A DNA stretch of 64,000 nucleotides from Gordonia liuliyuniae (GTDB taxonomy: Bacteria > Actinomycetota > Actinomycetes > Mycobacteriales > Mycobacteriaceae): assembly GCF_021739025.1 (NCBI RefSeq), contig NZ_JAKKOT010000005.1:310001-374000 (forward strand), written 5' to 3'. Below, one piece after another: positions 47,098 to 56,878 of the stretch (positions within the stretch are counted from its first letter, which is position 1; every line of letters begins with the position of its first letter). The notes beneath the pieces were generated by a model. The model saw only the letters and a list, made by a program, of their open reading frames with translations. It made no database searches and was not told where the DNA came from. Position numbers and translations under genes: made by a program.

Positions 47098-49751
47098 CAG
47101 GCGCCCAGCGCGTCGAGTTTGGCGGCGAGTCGGGCGACGTCGGCTTCGGCGACGTCGCGGCGAGCTTTGATCTTGTCGACGACGGCGTCCGGAGCCTTCG
47201 ACAGGAACTGTTCGTTGCCGAGCTTGGCCGTCGTCCCCGCGAGTTCTTTCTCGGCGGCGGCGAGGTCTTTAGCTGCACGTTTCCGTTCGGCTTCGACGTC
47301 AACGGTGCCGGACGTGTCGATGGCGACGTTCGCCGTACCCGTCGACAGCCGGACCTCGACGGTGGCGGTCGCCGTGAAGTCCTCGTCTGCCGTCTCCAGG
47401 CGGGCCAGCGAATCGAGTTGACCGCGGAGCTCGGCGAGGCCCAGTTCATCGAGTCCGTCGACGACCGCAGCCACCCGCTGGCCGGGCTTGAGTCCCTGAT
47501 CGCTGCGGAATCGTCGGACCTCGGTGATGAGCTTCTGCAGGTCGTCGATGCGTTGGGCCGCCGCGGCGTCGGCGGGCTCCCCGGACGGTGCGGGCCAGTC
47601 GGCGACGACGACGGACTCGCCGCCGGTCAGCGTCTTCCACAGGACTTCGGTGACGAACGGCATGACCGGAGACAGCGCGCGGAGCAGCTTGTCCAGGACG
47701 GTGCCGAGGACGAGCGCGGTGGTGTCGGCGCGTTCGCCGCCTGCGGCGACCTGCACCTTCGACAGCTCCAGGTACCAGTCGCAGAACTCGTCCCACGCGA
47801 AGTGGTACAGCGCTTCGCACGCCTTCGAGAACTCGTAGGTCTCGAAACCGGTGTCGACGTCGGCGAGTACCTCGTCGAGGCGGCCGAGGATCCAGCGGTC
47901 GGAGGTCGTCAGCTGTTCCGCGGTGGGCAGTTCGCCGACGCGAGCGCCGTTCATCAATGCGAATTTGGTGGCGTTGAAGAGTTTGGTCGCGAAGTTCCGG
48001 GAGCTCTGCGCGTGCGATTCACCGACCGAGATGTCGCTGCCCGGGTTGGCTCCGCGCGCGAGGGTGAAACGCAGCGCGTCGGCGCCGAAGCGGTCCACCC
48101 AGTCGAGCGGGTCGATGCCGTTGCCCTTGGACTTGCTCATCTTGGAGCCGTGCTCGTCGCGGACGAGCCCGTGCAGGAAGACGTCGGAGAACGGGACCTT
48201 GGCCGCGCGGGTGTCGAAACCGGCGAGGTCGAGGTTGCCGACGTAGGTGCCGAACATCATCATGCGGGCCACCCAGAAGAACAGGATGTCGTATCCGGTG
48301 ACCAACACGGACGTCGGATAGAACTTGTCGAGTTCGGCGGTCTGCTCCGGCCAGCCCATCGTGGAGAACGGCCATAGACCCGACGAGAACCAGGTGTCGA
48401 GAACGTCAGGGTCCTGCTCCCAGCCGTCGGGGACGGCGTCGTCGGGGCCGAAGCACTCGATCTGGCCGTCGGGGCCGTACCAGATCGGGATGCGGTGGCC
48501 CCACCACAGCTGGCGCGAGATCGTCCAGTCGTGCATGTCGTCGACCCATGCGAACCAACGCGGTTCCTGGCTCGTCGGGTGGATGACGGTGTCGCCGTCG
48601 CGGACCGCGTCGCCCGCCGCCTTGGCGAGGGATTCGACGTTGACCCACCACTGCATGGACAGTCGCGGCTCGATCGGCTCGCCCGCGCGCTCGGAGTGGC
48701 CGACGCTGTGCAGGTAGGGGCGCACTTCTTTGACGACACGTCCCTGTTCGGCGAGCGCTTCGCGGACCGCGACGCGCGCGGCGAAACGGTCGAGGCCGTC
48801 GAACTGTGTGCCGGTGCCCTCGATGACGGCGGTCTTGTCCATGATCGTGATCATCGGCAGGTTGTGGCGCTGCCCGATCGCGAAGTCGTTTGGATCGTGG
48901 GCGGGCGTGATCTTGACTGCGCCGGAACCGAATTCGGGGTCGACGTAGTCGTCGGCGATCACTGGGATCTTACGATCGAGGAACGGGTGGTCGAGTTCGA
49001 CGCCGATCAGATCGGCGTAGCGCGCATCGTCGGGGTGGACGGCGATCGCGGTGTCGCCGAGCATCGTCTCCATCCGAGTGGTGGCGACGACGATGTGCGG
49101 CTGCGCGTCGTCAAGCGACCCGTAACGGAACGAGACGAGCTCGCCGTCGACGTCGGCGTACTTGACCTCGATGTCGGAGATCGCGGTCTGCTGGGCGGGC
49201 GACCAGTTGACGAGACGTTCAGCGCGGTAGATCAGCCCGTCGTCGAACATCCTCTTGAAGATGGTGTGGACGGCGCGCGAGAGTCCGTCGTCCATGGTGA
49301 AGCGGTCACGGCTCCAGTCGACGCCGTCGCCGAGACGTCGCATCTGGCCCTGGATGGTGCCGCCCGATTCGGCCTTCCACTTCCAGACACGTTCGATGAA
49401 CTTCTCGCGGCCCAACTCCTGCCGGGTGGTGCCTTCCGCGGCGAGCTGCTTCTCGACGATGGTCTGTGTCGCGATTCCGGCGTGGTCCATGCCCGGCAGC
49501 CACAGAACCTCGTAGCCCTGCATCCGCTTGCGGCGGGTCAACGTGTCCATGAGGGTGTGGTCGAGCGCGTGGCCCATGTGCAGCGAGCCCGTCACGTTGG
49601 GCGGTGGGAGCACGATCGAGTAGCCGGGCTTGTCGCTCATGGCGTCGGCCTCGAAGTATCCGGCGTCTACCCAGCCCTGGTAAAGGGCCGATTCGTGGTC
49701 GGTAGGGTCCCAGTTCTTGGGCAGTGCGTTGCTCAGCTCGGGGTTGCTCAC
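47097..49751 (-). CDS. valS: Valyl-tRNA synthetase
   Basis: Class I synthetase that charges tRNA-Val and edits threonine, 884 residues. The HIGH motif is [20 protein letters not shown] near residue 51, and the KMSKS motif is [20 protein letters not shown] near 540. The tRNA-binding anticodon domain and a C-terminal coiled coil ([20 protein letters not shown]) follow. The ATG start at 49751 begins [16 protein letters not shown]. It is followed directly by folC with one-base overlap. Confidence 0.98.
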   Translation of the reverse strand: MSNPELSNALPKNWDPTDHESALYQGWVDAGYFEADAMSDKPGYSIVLPPPNVTGSLHMGHALDHTLMDTLTRRKRMQGYEVLWLPGMDHAGIATQTIVEKQLAAEGTTRQELGREKFIERVWKWKAESGGTIQGQMRRLGDGVDWSRDRFTMDDGLSRAVHTIFKRMFDDGLIYRAERLVNWSPAQQTAISDIEVKYADVDGELVSFRYGSLDDAQPHIVVATTRMETMLGDTAIAVHPDDARYADLIGVELDHPFLDRKIPVIADDYVDPEFGSGAVKITPAHDPNDFAIGQRHNLPMITIMDKTAVIEGTGTQFDGLDRFAARVAVREALAEQGRVVKEVRPYLHSVGHSERAGEPIEPRLSMQWWVNVESLAKAAGDAVRDGDTVIHPTSQEPRWFAWVDDMHDWTISRQLWWGHRIPIWYGPDGQIECFGPDDAVPDGWEQDPDVLDTWFSSGLWPFSTMGWPEQTAELDKFYPTSVLVTGYDILFFWVARMMMFGTYVGNLDLAGFDTRAAKVPFSDVFLHGLVRDEHGSKMSKSKGNGIDPLDWVDRFGADALRFTLARGANPGSDISVGESHAQSSRNFATKLFNATKFALMNGARVGELPTAEQLTTSDRWILGRLDEVLADVDTGFETYEFSKACEALYHFAWDEFCDWYLELSKVQVAAGGERADTTALVLGTVLDKLLRALSPVMPFVTEVLWKTLTGGESVVVADWPAPSGEPADAAAAQRIDDLQKLITEVRRFRSDQGLKPGQRVAAVVDGLDELGLAELRGQLDSLARLETADEDFTATATVEVRLSTGTANVAIDTSGTVDVEAERKRAAKDLAAAEKELAGTTAKLGNEQFLSKAPDAVVDKIKARRDVAEADVARLAAKLDALGA

Positions 49752-49760
49752 CCTTTGATT

Positions 49761-50363
49761 CTAGGAAACGCCGGTTGCGCGTAGTCGGTGCAGGTCCTCG
49801 GGGGCGTCGACGTTGGTGAGCCAGTTCTCATCGGTGACGGTCACCCGGCGTGTGTGGATGGCGTCGATCGCCGCTCCCATGCGGAGTTCCCCGGCGTCCA
49901 CGAGCGCTTCGAGCGCACCCACCGCGGACGTGCGGTAGACCCCTGCCATCGGGTGGTCGCGCTGCGCGTCGCGGGCGATCACGGCGTCGGTGGAGTCGGT
50001 GAGTCCGGCAACGAGCTCATCGATGAGGCCGACTTCGATGAGCGGCATGTCGGTGGCGCAGACGAAGGCGGCGTCCGCTCCGACCTCGGCGGCCGCACGC
50101 AGCGCCGCGACGAGTCCGCCGAGCGGACCGCTCCCTTCCTTCTCGTCGGTGACCCACTCCAGATCCGATTCCTTCGACAGTTCGCGGTAGGCCTGCGACG
50201 TCTCCGGCGCCGCGACGAGGACCGGAGCGCAGCGCTGCGAGACGGTGGCCGCGATCCGCGTCAGCATCGTCGCCCCTTCGAAGTCCAACGCTGCCTTGTC
50301 CTGCCCCATGCGGCGCGAACGCCCGCCCGCGAGAATGATTCCGGCGACTGTGTTCTGGCTCAT
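49761..50363 (-). CDS. mobA: Molybdenum cofactor guanylyltransferase MobA
   Basis: Attaches GMP to molybdopterin, 200 residues. The nucleotidyl-transfer motif GIILAGGRSRRMGQDKAALD is at residues 8-27, followed by the substrate region LVAAPETSQAYRELSKESDL and the acidic ATDMPLIEVGLI near 105. The start at 50363 (MSQNTVAG) is chosen; upstream codons lack a Shine-Dalgarno. It lies 9 bp from valS on the same strand. It suggests a molybdoenzyme elsewhere. Confidence 0.93.
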   Translation of the reverse strand: MSQNTVAGIILAGGRSRRMGQDKAALDFEGATMLTRIAATVSQRCAPVLVAAPETSQAYRELSKESDLEWVTDEKEGSGPLGGLVAALRAAAEVGADAAFVCATDMPLIEVGLIDELVAGLTDSTDAVIARDAQRDHPMAGVYRTSAVGALEALVDAGELRMGAAIDAIHTRRVTVTDENWLTNVDAPEDLHRLRATGVS

Positions 50364-50404
50364 ACCGACACCGTAGCCGCGCACGTCGTCCGGTGTCGTG
50401 CTTT

Positions 50405-50509
50405 GTGCCCAGGGCAGTGCGTTTCCGCTCAGGGCGCCGACGTTGACGCCCAGGGCACGACTTTGTGCGCAGGGTCAGAAGGTGGGCGCAATGCACGTGC
50501 CCTGGGCAC
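50405..50509. repeat. Palindromic GTGCCCAGGGCAC-type repeats upstream of the AbiEi-like gene
   Basis: Five copies or partial copies occur in 105 bp: GTGCCCAGGGCA at 50405, CTCAGGGCGCC at 50428, GCCCAGGGCAC at 50448, GTGCGCAGGGT at 50465, and a full GTGCCCTGGGCAC at 50497-50509. The first four are near-regular, about 20 bp apart. The core TGCCC-T-GGGCA is a palindrome. Similar units lie on the other side of the gene. Confidence 0.85.
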
Positions 50510-50580
50510 AAATATGCTCAACGACGGGGCTGTGGAATTCATCGGAGACAAATCCGGCCTCCGGGTGTTCACTTCGAATC

Positions 50581-51495
50581 ATGTGGCCGACAGACGAGTT
50601 CGGAATCATTCGCAAGGACGCGGCGCGCGACGTCGGACGTAGCGATCGGGATGTTCTGCGCGCAGTCCGGAGCAACGAGTTGACGCTGCTCGAGCCCGGA
50701 ATGTACGCGCTCACCGACTCATTGCCGGAGTACGACGTCGCCGACGCAATCTACCTTCTGCGATGTATCGCTGCTGCTGGCGAGTCGGAACTGGCGTTGA
50801 CCCATGAGTCGGCGGCCGCCGTGCACGGTCTGGACCTCCTGGCACCCGACCAGGCGCGAGTCCACTTCGCCAAGGAACGACGAGGGGGCGGACGGTCGAC
50901 GCGCTACCGCCATGTCCACAGCGGCCTCCCGGACGACTCCGTCGTCGTGGTCAACGGACTTCTCGTCTCGAGCCTCGCGCGGACGACTGTGGACGTCGCA
51001 GCTGGACGGTCGTTCGCGCAGGCTCTCGCCGCAGTCGACGGCGCTCTGCGCCTCGGTCTGACTGCCGCCGAGATCGAGGCCGAGCTTTCGCGTCGCCGAG
51101 TGCGCGGTGCCGCGGTGGTCGCCGCAGCACTGCGCTATGCCGACCGCCGATCGGCGAACCCCGGAGAGTCGTGGGGTCGGGCCCAGATCATCGAGGCGAG
51201 GCTCCCCCTCCCTGATCTGCAGTGCGAGTTCTCATTGCGCGATGGCCGCACCGTCTACACCGACTACGGCTGGGGCGACCGTCTCGTCGGCGAGTTCGAC
51301 GGACTGCGGAAGTACTGCCGGGACCTCAAGCCCGGCCAGAACACCGAAGACGCCGTCGTCGCCGAGAAGATCCGTGAGGACCGACTCCGGGACCTGGTAG
51401 GCGACGTCGCCCGCTGGATCCATGCCGACCTCCGCTCCGGTGCGATGATTCCCATGCTCAAGCACCGGATGGAGCGCGCCGGGCTGCTTCGGTGA
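50581..51495 (+). CDS. AbiEi-like winged-helix plus DUF559-like nuclease-fold protein
   Basis: A 304-residue protein on the plus strand between the minus-strand genes mobA and clpX. The first 60 residues resemble the AbiEi antitoxin winged helix (DVGRSDRDVLRAVRSNELTL, LEPGMYALTD). Residues 75-210 contain the TSP-like AVHGLDLLAPDQARVHFAKE segment and an Arg/Ala-rich helical region (SRRRVRGAAVVAAALRYADR). The end has NPGESWGRAQIIEARLPLPD, then YTDYGWGDRLVGEFDGLRKY, like the catalytic core of Vsr/DUF559-type nucleases (E, then GEFDG..KY). Members are common in Gordonia and relatives as lone genes. The start at 50581 (MWPTDEFGIIRKDAARD) is likely. Flanked on both sides by the palindromic repeats. 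Confidence 0.7.
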   Translation: MWPTDEFGIIRKDAARDVGRSDRDVLRAVRSNELTLLEPGMYALTDSLPEYDVADAIYLLRCIAAAGESELALTHESAAAVHGLDLLAPDQARVHFAKERRGGGRSTRYRHVHSGLPDDSVVVVNGLLVSSLARTTVDVAAGRSFAQALAAVDGALRLGLTAAEIEAELSRRRVRGAAVVAAALRYADRRSANPGESWGRAQIIEARLPLPDLQCEFSLRDGRTVYTDYGWGDRLVGEFDGLRKYCRDLKPGQNTEDAVVAEKIREDRLRDLVGDVARWIHADLRSGAMIPMLKHRMERAGLLR

Positions 51496-51500
51496 ACCTG

Positions 51501-51631
51501 GACGCCGCTTGTGCCCTGGACGCCGCTTGTACCCTGGACGTCGTTTGTGCCCTGGGCACCGCCATTGCGCCCAGGGTCTGCCCCTAAGCACAAACAAGCG
51601 CCCAGGGCACTAACGAAAGTGCCCTGGGCGC
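51501..51631. repeat. Tandem and palindromic repeats downstream of the AbiEi-like gene
   Basis: Three 18-bp tandem units GACGCCGCTTGTGCCCTG (51501-51518, 51519-51536, 51537-51554, with changes) run into a full GTGCCCTGGGCAC at 51547-51559, then GCGCCCAGGGT at 51567, then a final hairpin. The core matches that of the repeats before the gene, so the gene sits inside one repeat family. Confidence 0.88.
51598..51631. terminator. Bidirectional hairpin between the AbiEi-like gene and clpX
   Basis: GCGCCCAGGGCACT (51598-51611) and AGTGCCCTGGGCGC (51618-51631) are exact 14-bp arms with loop AACGAA. Lying between two converging genes, 103 bp after one stop and 27 bp from the other, it can end both. 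Confidence 0.85.
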
Positions 51632-51657
51632 AGAGTCTGGCGCGGGATGACTGCCGA

Positions 51658-52944
51658 CTACGCCGACTTCTCGGCGGGACTGTCGTCGTCCTTGCGCGGG
51701 ACGACGGTCGGCAGGACGTTGTCGCGGACGGTCTCACCGGTGACGACGACCTTCGCGACGTCGTCGCGGCTCGGGATGTCGTACATGACGGGCAGAAGGA
51801 CTTCCTCCATGATCGCGCGCAGACCACGCGCACCCGTGCCCCGGTGGATGGCCTGGTCAGCGATCGCCTCGAGAGCTTCGTCGGTGAACTCGAGTTCGAC
51901 GTCGTCCATCTCGAACAACCGGGTGTACTGCTTCACCAAAGCGTTCTTCGGCTCCGCGAGGATGGAGACGAGCGCCTCTTTGTCCAGGTTGCGCACCGAC
52001 GCGACCATCGGCAGACGACCGATGAACTCGGGGATCAGACCGAACTTGATCAGGTCCTCCGGCATCACCTCGGCGAAGTAGTCGCTCGTGTCGACCGACC
52101 CCTTGCTCGGCACCTCGTTGCCGAAGCCGATGCCGCGCTTGCCGATCCGGTCGGCGACGACCTTGTCCAGCCCGGCGAACGCGCCGGCGACGATGAACAG
52201 GACGTTGGTCGTATCGAGTTGGATGAACTCCTGATGCGGATGCTTGCGTCCGCCCTGCGGCGGTACCGACGCCTGCGTGCCCTCCAAGATCTTCAGGAGT
52301 GCCTGCTGAACGCCTTCACCGGAGACGTCGCGCGTGATCGACGGGTTCTCGCTCTTCCGCGCGATCTTGTCGACCTCGTCGATGTAGATGATCCCGGTCT
52401 CGGCTCGCTTCACGTCATAGTCAGCGGCCTGGATCAACTTCAACAGGATGTTCTCGACGTCCTCACCGACGTATCCGGCTTCAGTGAGAGCGGTGGCGTC
52501 GGCGATGGCGAATGGCACGTTCAACATCTTGGCGAGCGTCTGCGCCAGATATGTCTTACCGCACCCGGTGGGGCCGAGCATCAGAATGTTCGACTTCGCC
52601 AGCTCGACCGGCTCCGCCGACGACCGCTTGTCGCTCTTGCGCTCCCCGGCCTGAATCCGCTTGTAGTGGTTGTAGACGGCGACCGCGAGCGTTCGCTTGG
52701 CCGTGTCCTGTCCGACAACGTAATTGTCGAGGAAGTCGCTGATCTCCGCAGGCTTGGGAAGCTCGTCGAGCTTCACGTCACCGCTGGTCTCCGCGAGCTC
52801 CTCCTCGATAATCTCGTTGCACAGGTCGATGCACTCGTCGCAGATGTACACGCCCGGACCTGCGATGAGCTTCTTGACCTGCTTCTGGCTCTTGCCGCAG
52901 AACGAGCATTTGAGGAGGTCACCACCGTCTCCCATTCGGGCCAT
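51658..52944 (-). CDS. clpX: ATP-dependent Clp protease ATPase subunit ClpX
   Basis: AAA+ unfoldase that feeds proteins to ClpP1P2, 428 residues. The N-terminal zinc-binding domain has [20 protein letters not shown] and [10 protein letters not shown] (four cysteines). Walker [21 protein letters not shown] lies near residue 128, Walker [14 protein letters not shown] near 193, and the pore loop GYVGED near 165. The start is taken at 52944 ([17 protein letters not shown]). It lies 85 bp after clpP2, in the clpP1-clpP2-clpX order typical of actinobacteria. Confidence 0.98.
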   Translation of the reverse strand: MARMGDGGDLLKCSFCGKSQKQVKKLIAGPGVYICDECIDLCNEIIEEELAETSGDVKLDELPKPAEISDFLDNYVVGQDTAKRTLAVAVYNHYKRIQAGERKSDKRSSAEPVELAKSNILMLGPTGCGKTYLAQTLAKMLNVPFAIADATALTEAGYVGEDVENILLKLIQAADYDVKRAETGIIYIDEVDKIARKSENPSITRDVSGEGVQQALLKILEGTQASVPPQGGRKHPHQEFIQLDTTNVLFIVAGAFAGLDKVVADRIGKRGIGFGNEVPSKGSVDTSDYFAEVMPEDLIKFGLIPEFIGRLPMVASVRNLDKEALVSILAEPKNALVKQYTRLFEMDDVELEFTDEALEAIADQAIHRGTGARGLRAIMEEVLLPVMYDIPSRDDVAKVVVTGETVRDNVLPTVVPRKDDDSPAEKSA

Positions 52945-53029
52945 GTGGCCACACCTACTTTCTCGGGGGCTAAGCGCGTCACCGTGAACGGTACTCGCGC
53001 GGGGGCGGGTTCGAAGAGAAGATCGGGAC

Positions 53030-53710
53030 TTACTTGCGCGCCGATTTCTTGCGGTAGTCGAAGACCTCGTCGATGATGCCGTACTCCTTGGCCTGTTCGG
53101 CCGTCAGAATGTTGTCGCGGTCGGTGTCCTTGCGGATCTTCTCCGGATCCTGGCCGGTGTGCGAGGCGAGGATCTCGTCGAGGCGCTTCCGGATGCGCTC
53201 GATCTCGGCGGCCTGGATCTCCAGGTCGGAGACCTGCCCCTGGTAGGCGCCGCCGGTGCGCGGCTGGTGGATCAGCACGGTCGCGTTCGGCAGGGCCGCA
53301 CGCTTTCCGGGCGTGCCGCCGGCGAGCAGGATCGCGGCTGCCGACGCCGCTTCACCGAGGCAGACGGTGACGACGTCGCAGTGCACGTACTGCATGGTGT
53401 CGTAGATGGCCAGCATGTCAGGGACGCTGCCGCCCGGCGAGTTGACGTACATCGTGATGTCACGGTCCGGGTCCTGGCTCTCCAGGACCAGCAACTGCGC
53501 CATCACATCGTTCGCGACCGTCTGGTCGATCGGCGTGCCGACGAACACGATGCGCTCTTCGAATAGCTTCGCGTACGGGTCGTACTGGCGCTGACCGTTC
53601 GGCGTGTTCTCGATGAACGACGGCAGGATGTAGCGGGCCTCGATGCGCTTGAGCGCGAGTGCCGCGTCGGGGATGCCCGCACGCACGTCGGCGGGAAGAG
53701 AAGTGTTCAT
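53030..53710 (-). CDS. clpP2: ClpP2 protease subunit
   Basis: One of the two ClpP subunits that form the mixed ClpP1P2 tetradecamer in actinobacteria, 226 residues. Catalytic Ser is in [20 protein letters not shown] near residue 117, His in [13 protein letters not shown] near 140. The start at 53710 ([20 protein letters not shown]) is chosen since its N-terminal propeptide is typical; upstream codons have no match. It lies 41 bp from clpP1. Confidence 0.97.
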   Translation of the reverse strand: MNTSLPADVRAGIPDAALALKRIEARYILPSFIENTPNGQRQYDPYAKLFEERIVFVGTPIDQTVANDVMAQLLVLESQDPDRDITMYVNSPGGSVPDMLAIYDTMQYVHCDVVTVCLGEAASAAAILLAGGTPGKRAALPNATVLIHQPRTGGAYQGQVSDLEIQAAEIERIRKRLDEILASHTGQDPEKIRKDTDRDNILTAEQAKEYGIIDEVFDYRKKSARK

Positions 53711-53751
53711 GGTGTCTCCGTAACCGGTGAAGGGAGTTGGACGGTTGGCGT

Positions 53752-54354
53752 TCAGGCGCCGGGACGGGCGACGTGCGTCACGACGTGGTCGACGAGGCCG
53801 TAGTCCTTGGCTTCGATCGCGGTGAACCAATTGTCACGGTCGGCGTCGGCCTCGATCTGCTCGAGAGTCTGACCGGTGAATTCGGCGTTGAGCCGGTTCA
53901 TCTCACGCTTGGTCGCGGCGAACTGCTCAGCCTGGATGGCGATGTCGGCAGCGGTGCCGCCGATGCCTGCCGACGGCTGATGCATCATGATCCGCGCGTG
54001 TGGCAAGGCGTGCCGCTTGCCTTTGGTGCCTGCGGCGAGGAGGAACTGGCCCATCGAGGCGGCCATGCCCATCGCGTAGGTCGCGACGTCGCAGGGCGCG
54101 AGGGTCATCGTGTCGAAGATCGCCATGCCGGCGGTGACGCTACCGCCCGGCGAGTTGATGTACAGGCTGATGTCCTTCTCCGGGTCTTCTGCCGAGAGGA
54201 GGAGGATCTGCGCGCAGAGCCGGTTCGCGATGTCGTCGTCCACCTGGGTGCCGAGGAAGATGATGCGCTCGCGGAGCAGTCGCTCGAACACTGAATCAGT
54301 CAGGTTCAGGCCGGCGACGCCCGAGCTCATGGAGGGCGTGTAGAGATTGCTCAC
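53752..54354 (-). CDS. clpP1: ClpP1 protease subunit
   Basis: Partner of ClpP2, 200 residues. Catalytic Ser is in [20 protein letters not shown] near residue 98, His in [14 protein letters not shown] near 123, with the Asp in the C-terminal region. The start is GTG at 54354 ([20 protein letters not shown]); an ATG at 54330 is an alternative. It is 244 bp from tig, with a promoter region and the tig terminator between. Confidence 0.97.
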   Translation of the reverse strand: MSNLYTPSMSSGVAGLNLTDSVFERLLRERIIFLGTQVDDDIANRLCAQILLLSAEDPEKDISLYINSPGGSVTAGMAIFDTMTLAPCDVATYAMGMAASMGQFLLAAGTKGKRHALPHARIMMHQPSAGIGGTAADIAIQAEQFAATKREMNRLNAEFTGQTLEQIEADADRDNWFTAIEAKDYGLVDHVVTHVARPGA

Positions 54355-54536
54355 TGGTTGTCCCTATCTGTCGAAATGATGGCCGTGCTCCCGCGAACGG
54401 TGTGCGGCGTTGTCACCGAGGTTAATCAACTTCACCCCCCGGATTGTTCCGCCGACACCCCTTATTCGCTCACAGCAGAACAAGATCGCGGTCGACTGCT
54501 CGGTGTGGAGAACACCCGAACCCGGCCGGAGAACAC

Positions 54537-54569
54537 GACAGCCGGGACGTTCTCGCCGTCCCGGCTGTC
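54537..54569. terminator. Hairpin downstream of tig
   Basis: GACAGCCGGGACG (54537-54549) and CGTCCCGGCTGTC (54557-54569) are exact 13-bp arms with a 7-nt loop. It begins 28 bp after the tig stop on the minus strand and precedes the clpP1 promoter. Confidence 0.88.
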
Positions 54570-54597
54570 GAAGTGTGCCCGCGTGCGGGCGGGTGAA

Positions 54598-55956
54598 TCA
54601 CGCGTCGGCGTCGTCGCCTTCGGCGTCGTCGTCGGACTCGCCGCCGAAGAACGCGTCGGTGTCGATGGTCTCACCGTTGGTGTCGGCGACCGACACCTTG
54701 CCGATGACGTCGGCGAGCGACTTGTTGCGTCGCACGTCCGCGTACAGGGCCCCGATCTGGTTGGCGCTCTGCAACTGCTGAATGAACTCCTGGGGTGCAA
54801 CGCCGTAGCGCTGGCTCTGCATGAGGATCTGCTGGGTCAGCTCGTCCTGGCCGACCTCGGTGCCCGCCTCGTCGGCGATCGAGTCGAGGAGGAGCTGCGT
54901 GCGGACCGACTTCTCGGCGTCGGCGCGGCTCTCCGCGTCCCACTCCTCGCGGGTCTTGCCCTGCGCTTCGAGGAACTTGTCGACCTGCGCGTCGTCGTGG
55001 CCGAGCGCGTGGACCAGCTGGTGCTGGACGCCTTCGACCTCGGCGTCGACGACAGCCTCGGGCAGCGGGAACTCGACGGTGTCGAGGAGCTGCTCGAGCA
55101 CCGCGTCGCGGATCGCGGACGCCTGCTCGTACTTCTTCGACTCGGCGACACGGTCCGACAGGCTGGCACGCAGCTCTTCGGCGGTGTCGAACTCGCTGGC
55201 GAGCTGAGCGAAGTCGTCGTCGACGGCGGGGAGCTCGCGCTCCTTGACCGAGTTGACGGTGACCGTGACGTCCGCGTCGGCTCCGGCGTGCTCGCCGGCA
55301 ACCAGCTTGGTCGTGAACGTCTTCGTCTCGCCGCCCTTGGCTCCCACGAGCGCCTCGTCGAGACCTTCGATCAGGTTGCCGCTGCCGACCTCGTGCGAGA
55401 GGCCCTCGGTGGTCGCGTCCTCGACGGTCTCGCCGTCGACCTTCGCTTCGAGGTCGATCGAGACGAAGTCGCCATCCTGAGCGCCACGATCGACACCGAC
55501 GAGAGTGCCGAAACGGGCGCGCAGGCTCTCGAGCTCTTCTTCGATGTCAGCGTCGGCGATCTCGATCGGATCGACCTCGACCGAGAGGGTCGAGAAGTCC
55601 GGAAGCGTGATCTCGGGACGGATGTCGACCTCGGCGGTGAACTTGACCGGCTCGCCGTAGACGAGTTCGTCCACGTCGATCTCCGGCTGACTGATGGCCT
55701 TGACGTCAGCCTCGGCGACGGCCTGCGAGTACTTGTTCGGGAGTGCGTCGTTGACGACCTGCTCGAGGATCGACTGGCGACCGACACGGGCCTCGATCAG
55801 CTTCGCGGGGGCCTTGCCCGGACGGAAGCCGGGGATACGGATCTGCTGAGCGAGAGCCTTGTAGGCCTGGTCGAAGTCGCCGGAGAGTTCCTCGAACGGG
55901 ACCTCGACATTCAGCTTGACTCGGGTCGGGCTCAGCTGCTCGACGATGCTCTTCAC
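54598..55956 (-). CDS. tig: Trigger factor
   Basis: Ribosome-associated chaperone and prolyl isomerase, 452 residues. The N-terminal ribosome-binding segment IRIPGFRPGKAPAKLIEARV (contains the family GFRxGKxP motif) lies near residue 40. The FKBP-like middle has RGAQDGDFVSIDLEAKVDGE and IEGLDEALVGAKGGETKTFT. The C-terminal helical arm chaperone domain follows, with the acidic tail (GGESDDDAEGDDADA). The start at 55956 (MKSIVEQLSPTRVKLNVEVP) is standard. It precedes the clp genes. Confidence 0.97.
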   Translation of the reverse strand: MKSIVEQLSPTRVKLNVEVPFEELSGDFDQAYKALAQQIRIPGFRPGKAPAKLIEARVGRQSILEQVVNDALPNKYSQAVAEADVKAISQPEIDVDELVYGEPVKFTAEVDIRPEITLPDFSTLSVEVDPIEIADADIEEELESLRARFGTLVGVDRGAQDGDFVSIDLEAKVDGETVEDATTEGLSHEVGSGNLIEGLDEALVGAKGGETKTFTTKLVAGEHAGADADVTVTVNSVKERELPAVDDDFAQLASEFDTAEELRASLSDRVAESKKYEQASAIRDAVLEQLLDTVEFPLPEAVVDAEVEGVQHQLVHALGHDDAQVDKFLEAQGKTREEWDAESRADAEKSVRTQLLLDSIADEAGTEVGQDELTQQILMQSQRYGVAPQEFIQQLQSANQIGALYADVRRNKSLADVIGKVSVADTNGETIDTDAFFGGESDDDAEGDDADA

Positions 55957-55998
55957 GGCGTTGATGCTCCTTAAGGTCTTACGGACGACTCGTGATCG

Positions 55999-56072
55999 TC
56001 GGGATGACAGGATTTGAACCTGCGACCCTCCGCTCCCAAAGCGGATGCGCTACCAAGCTGCGCCACATCCCG
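55999..56072 (-). tRNA. tRNA-Pro (anticodon TGG)
   Basis: On the minus strand a 74-nt cloverleaf starts CGGGATGTGGCGCAGCTTGG at 56072 and ends CATCCCG plus discriminator A at 55999. Acceptor arms CGGGATG/CATCCCG pair fully. The anticodon loop is TTTGGGA, with TGG at the centre, and the T-loop is GGTTCAAATCC. CCA is not encoded. Confidence 0.96.
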
Positions 56073-56204
56073 TGGTCGGTCCAGGCTTCGGACACGGCCA
56101 AACGCACATAGTACGGCCCACCGGTGCGTGGAGACGAACCCGGCACTGGTTTTGAAGTTCCGCGCCCGACTGCTGTAGTGTCTTGCCACGCACAGCAGTG
56201 CAAC

Positions 56205-56278
56205 GCGGGTGTAGCTCAATGGTAGAGCCCTAGTCTTCCAAACTAGCTACGCGGGTTCGATTCCCGTCACCCGCTCCA
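56205..56278 (+). tRNA. tRNA-Gly (anticodon TCC), CCA encoded
   Basis: Cloverleaf GCGGGTGTAGCTCAATGGTA onward; acceptor arms GCGGGTG (56205-56211) and CACCCGC (56268-56274) pair fully, discriminator T at 56275, encoded CCA at 56276-56278. The anticodon loop is CTTCCAA with TCC central. T-arm GGGTTCGATTCCC is intact. Phage-type gene debris lies just downstream. Confidence 0.96.
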
Positions 56279-56279
56279 T

Positions 56280-56315
56280 AACAGGCCAGAAGGTGTCTTT
56301 GCCTTCTGGCCTGTT
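56280..56315 (+). terminator. Intrinsic terminator of tRNA-Gly
   Basis: AACAGGCCAGAAGG (56280-56293) and CCTTCTGGCCTGTT (56302-56315) form a 14-bp perfect stem with loop TGTCTTTG, followed by TGTATTTTC, a T-rich run. It is the most classical intrinsic terminator in the window and starts two bases after the encoded CCA. Confidence 0.92.
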
Positions 56316-56358
56316 TGTATTTTCAGGACGTTCCGGAGGGCTTGTAACCTTACCGCCG

Positions 56359-56626
56359 TCACTGCACGTAGCCGAGCGGCCCCATAATGTCGCGGCCCGA
56401 CCAGAACTCCACCCCGTCCGGCCCAACCCTCTTGTACCGAGCGGCCCGAGACCTGGAACATGTCGCCCGCCTCGTCGGAGGCGCGAGACGGATTAGCTTG
56501 TGGCAAATTTTCCACAAGCTTTCCGCGCCCAAAGTTCTCGCCCGCTGCAACTTGCCGAACCCTCGCTTGTTCCGCGATGATCCGTTCGTACTCGACCGCG
56601 ACCGCCGCCCGCTGAGACGCCGACAT
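56359..56626 (-). pseudogene. Phage-type gene debris beside tRNA-Gly
   Basis: Two fragments in different frames. From 56626: MSASQRAAVAVEYERIIAEQ, then ARVRQVAAGENFGRGKLVEN and DEAGDMFQVSGRSVQ, resembling the recurring phage/plasmid segment SxSQRAAxA...DxAGxMFxVSGRSV. From about 56436 to 56359 in the next frame: YKRVGPDGVEFWSGRDIMGP then LGYVQ and stop, resembling the start of BRO/DinD-type antirepressors (DGxEFWSARDLMxLLGY). Both are truncated. Location beside a tRNA 3' end, a favourite phage integration site, fits a decayed integrated element. No integrase or att repeat is seen. Confidence 0.6.
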
Positions 56627-56668
56627 ACCCGATATACTGAAAGCGGACACGACACGATAGGAGCCGCC

Positions 56669-56863
56669 GTGACGCTTCACCGCCGACCAGGATTCATCTC
56701 GACCGCGCTCGCCGCCGTCCTCATCACGATCGTGTGCACGTCGTGGGCGGTCACCGGCCAGCCCGTGAAAGCTGCCGTCGTGGTCGCCCTCTGGCTAGCG
56801 TTCGCCGCAGCGTGGTTCGTCCGCTCGAAGCCTCGCCCGGCTCCACGGCACGCTGCGAACTAG
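56669..56863 (+). CDS. Small two-helix membrane protein
   Basis: GTG at 56669 follows ATAGGAGCCGCC, a good Shine-Dalgarno. The 64-residue product has two membrane helices, ISTALAAVLITIVCTSWAVT and KAAVVVALWLAFAAAWFVR, with a positive tail (SKPRPAPRHAAN). No family recognised. It is followed 16 bp later by a hairpin terminator. It reads away from the phage-like debris and may be part of the same mobile remnant. Confidence 0.65.
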   Translation: MTLHRRPGFISTALAAVLITIVCTSWAVTGQPVKAAVVVALWLAFAAAWFVRSKPRPAPRHAAN

Positions 56864-56878
56864 CTTAGAAACACGAAT

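Noticed and set aside
50581-51495. The AbiEi-like gene as half of an AbiE toxin-antitoxin pair
   Set aside because: No AbiEii-type nucleotidyltransferase gene is adjacent; the C-terminus looks like a nuclease fold instead.
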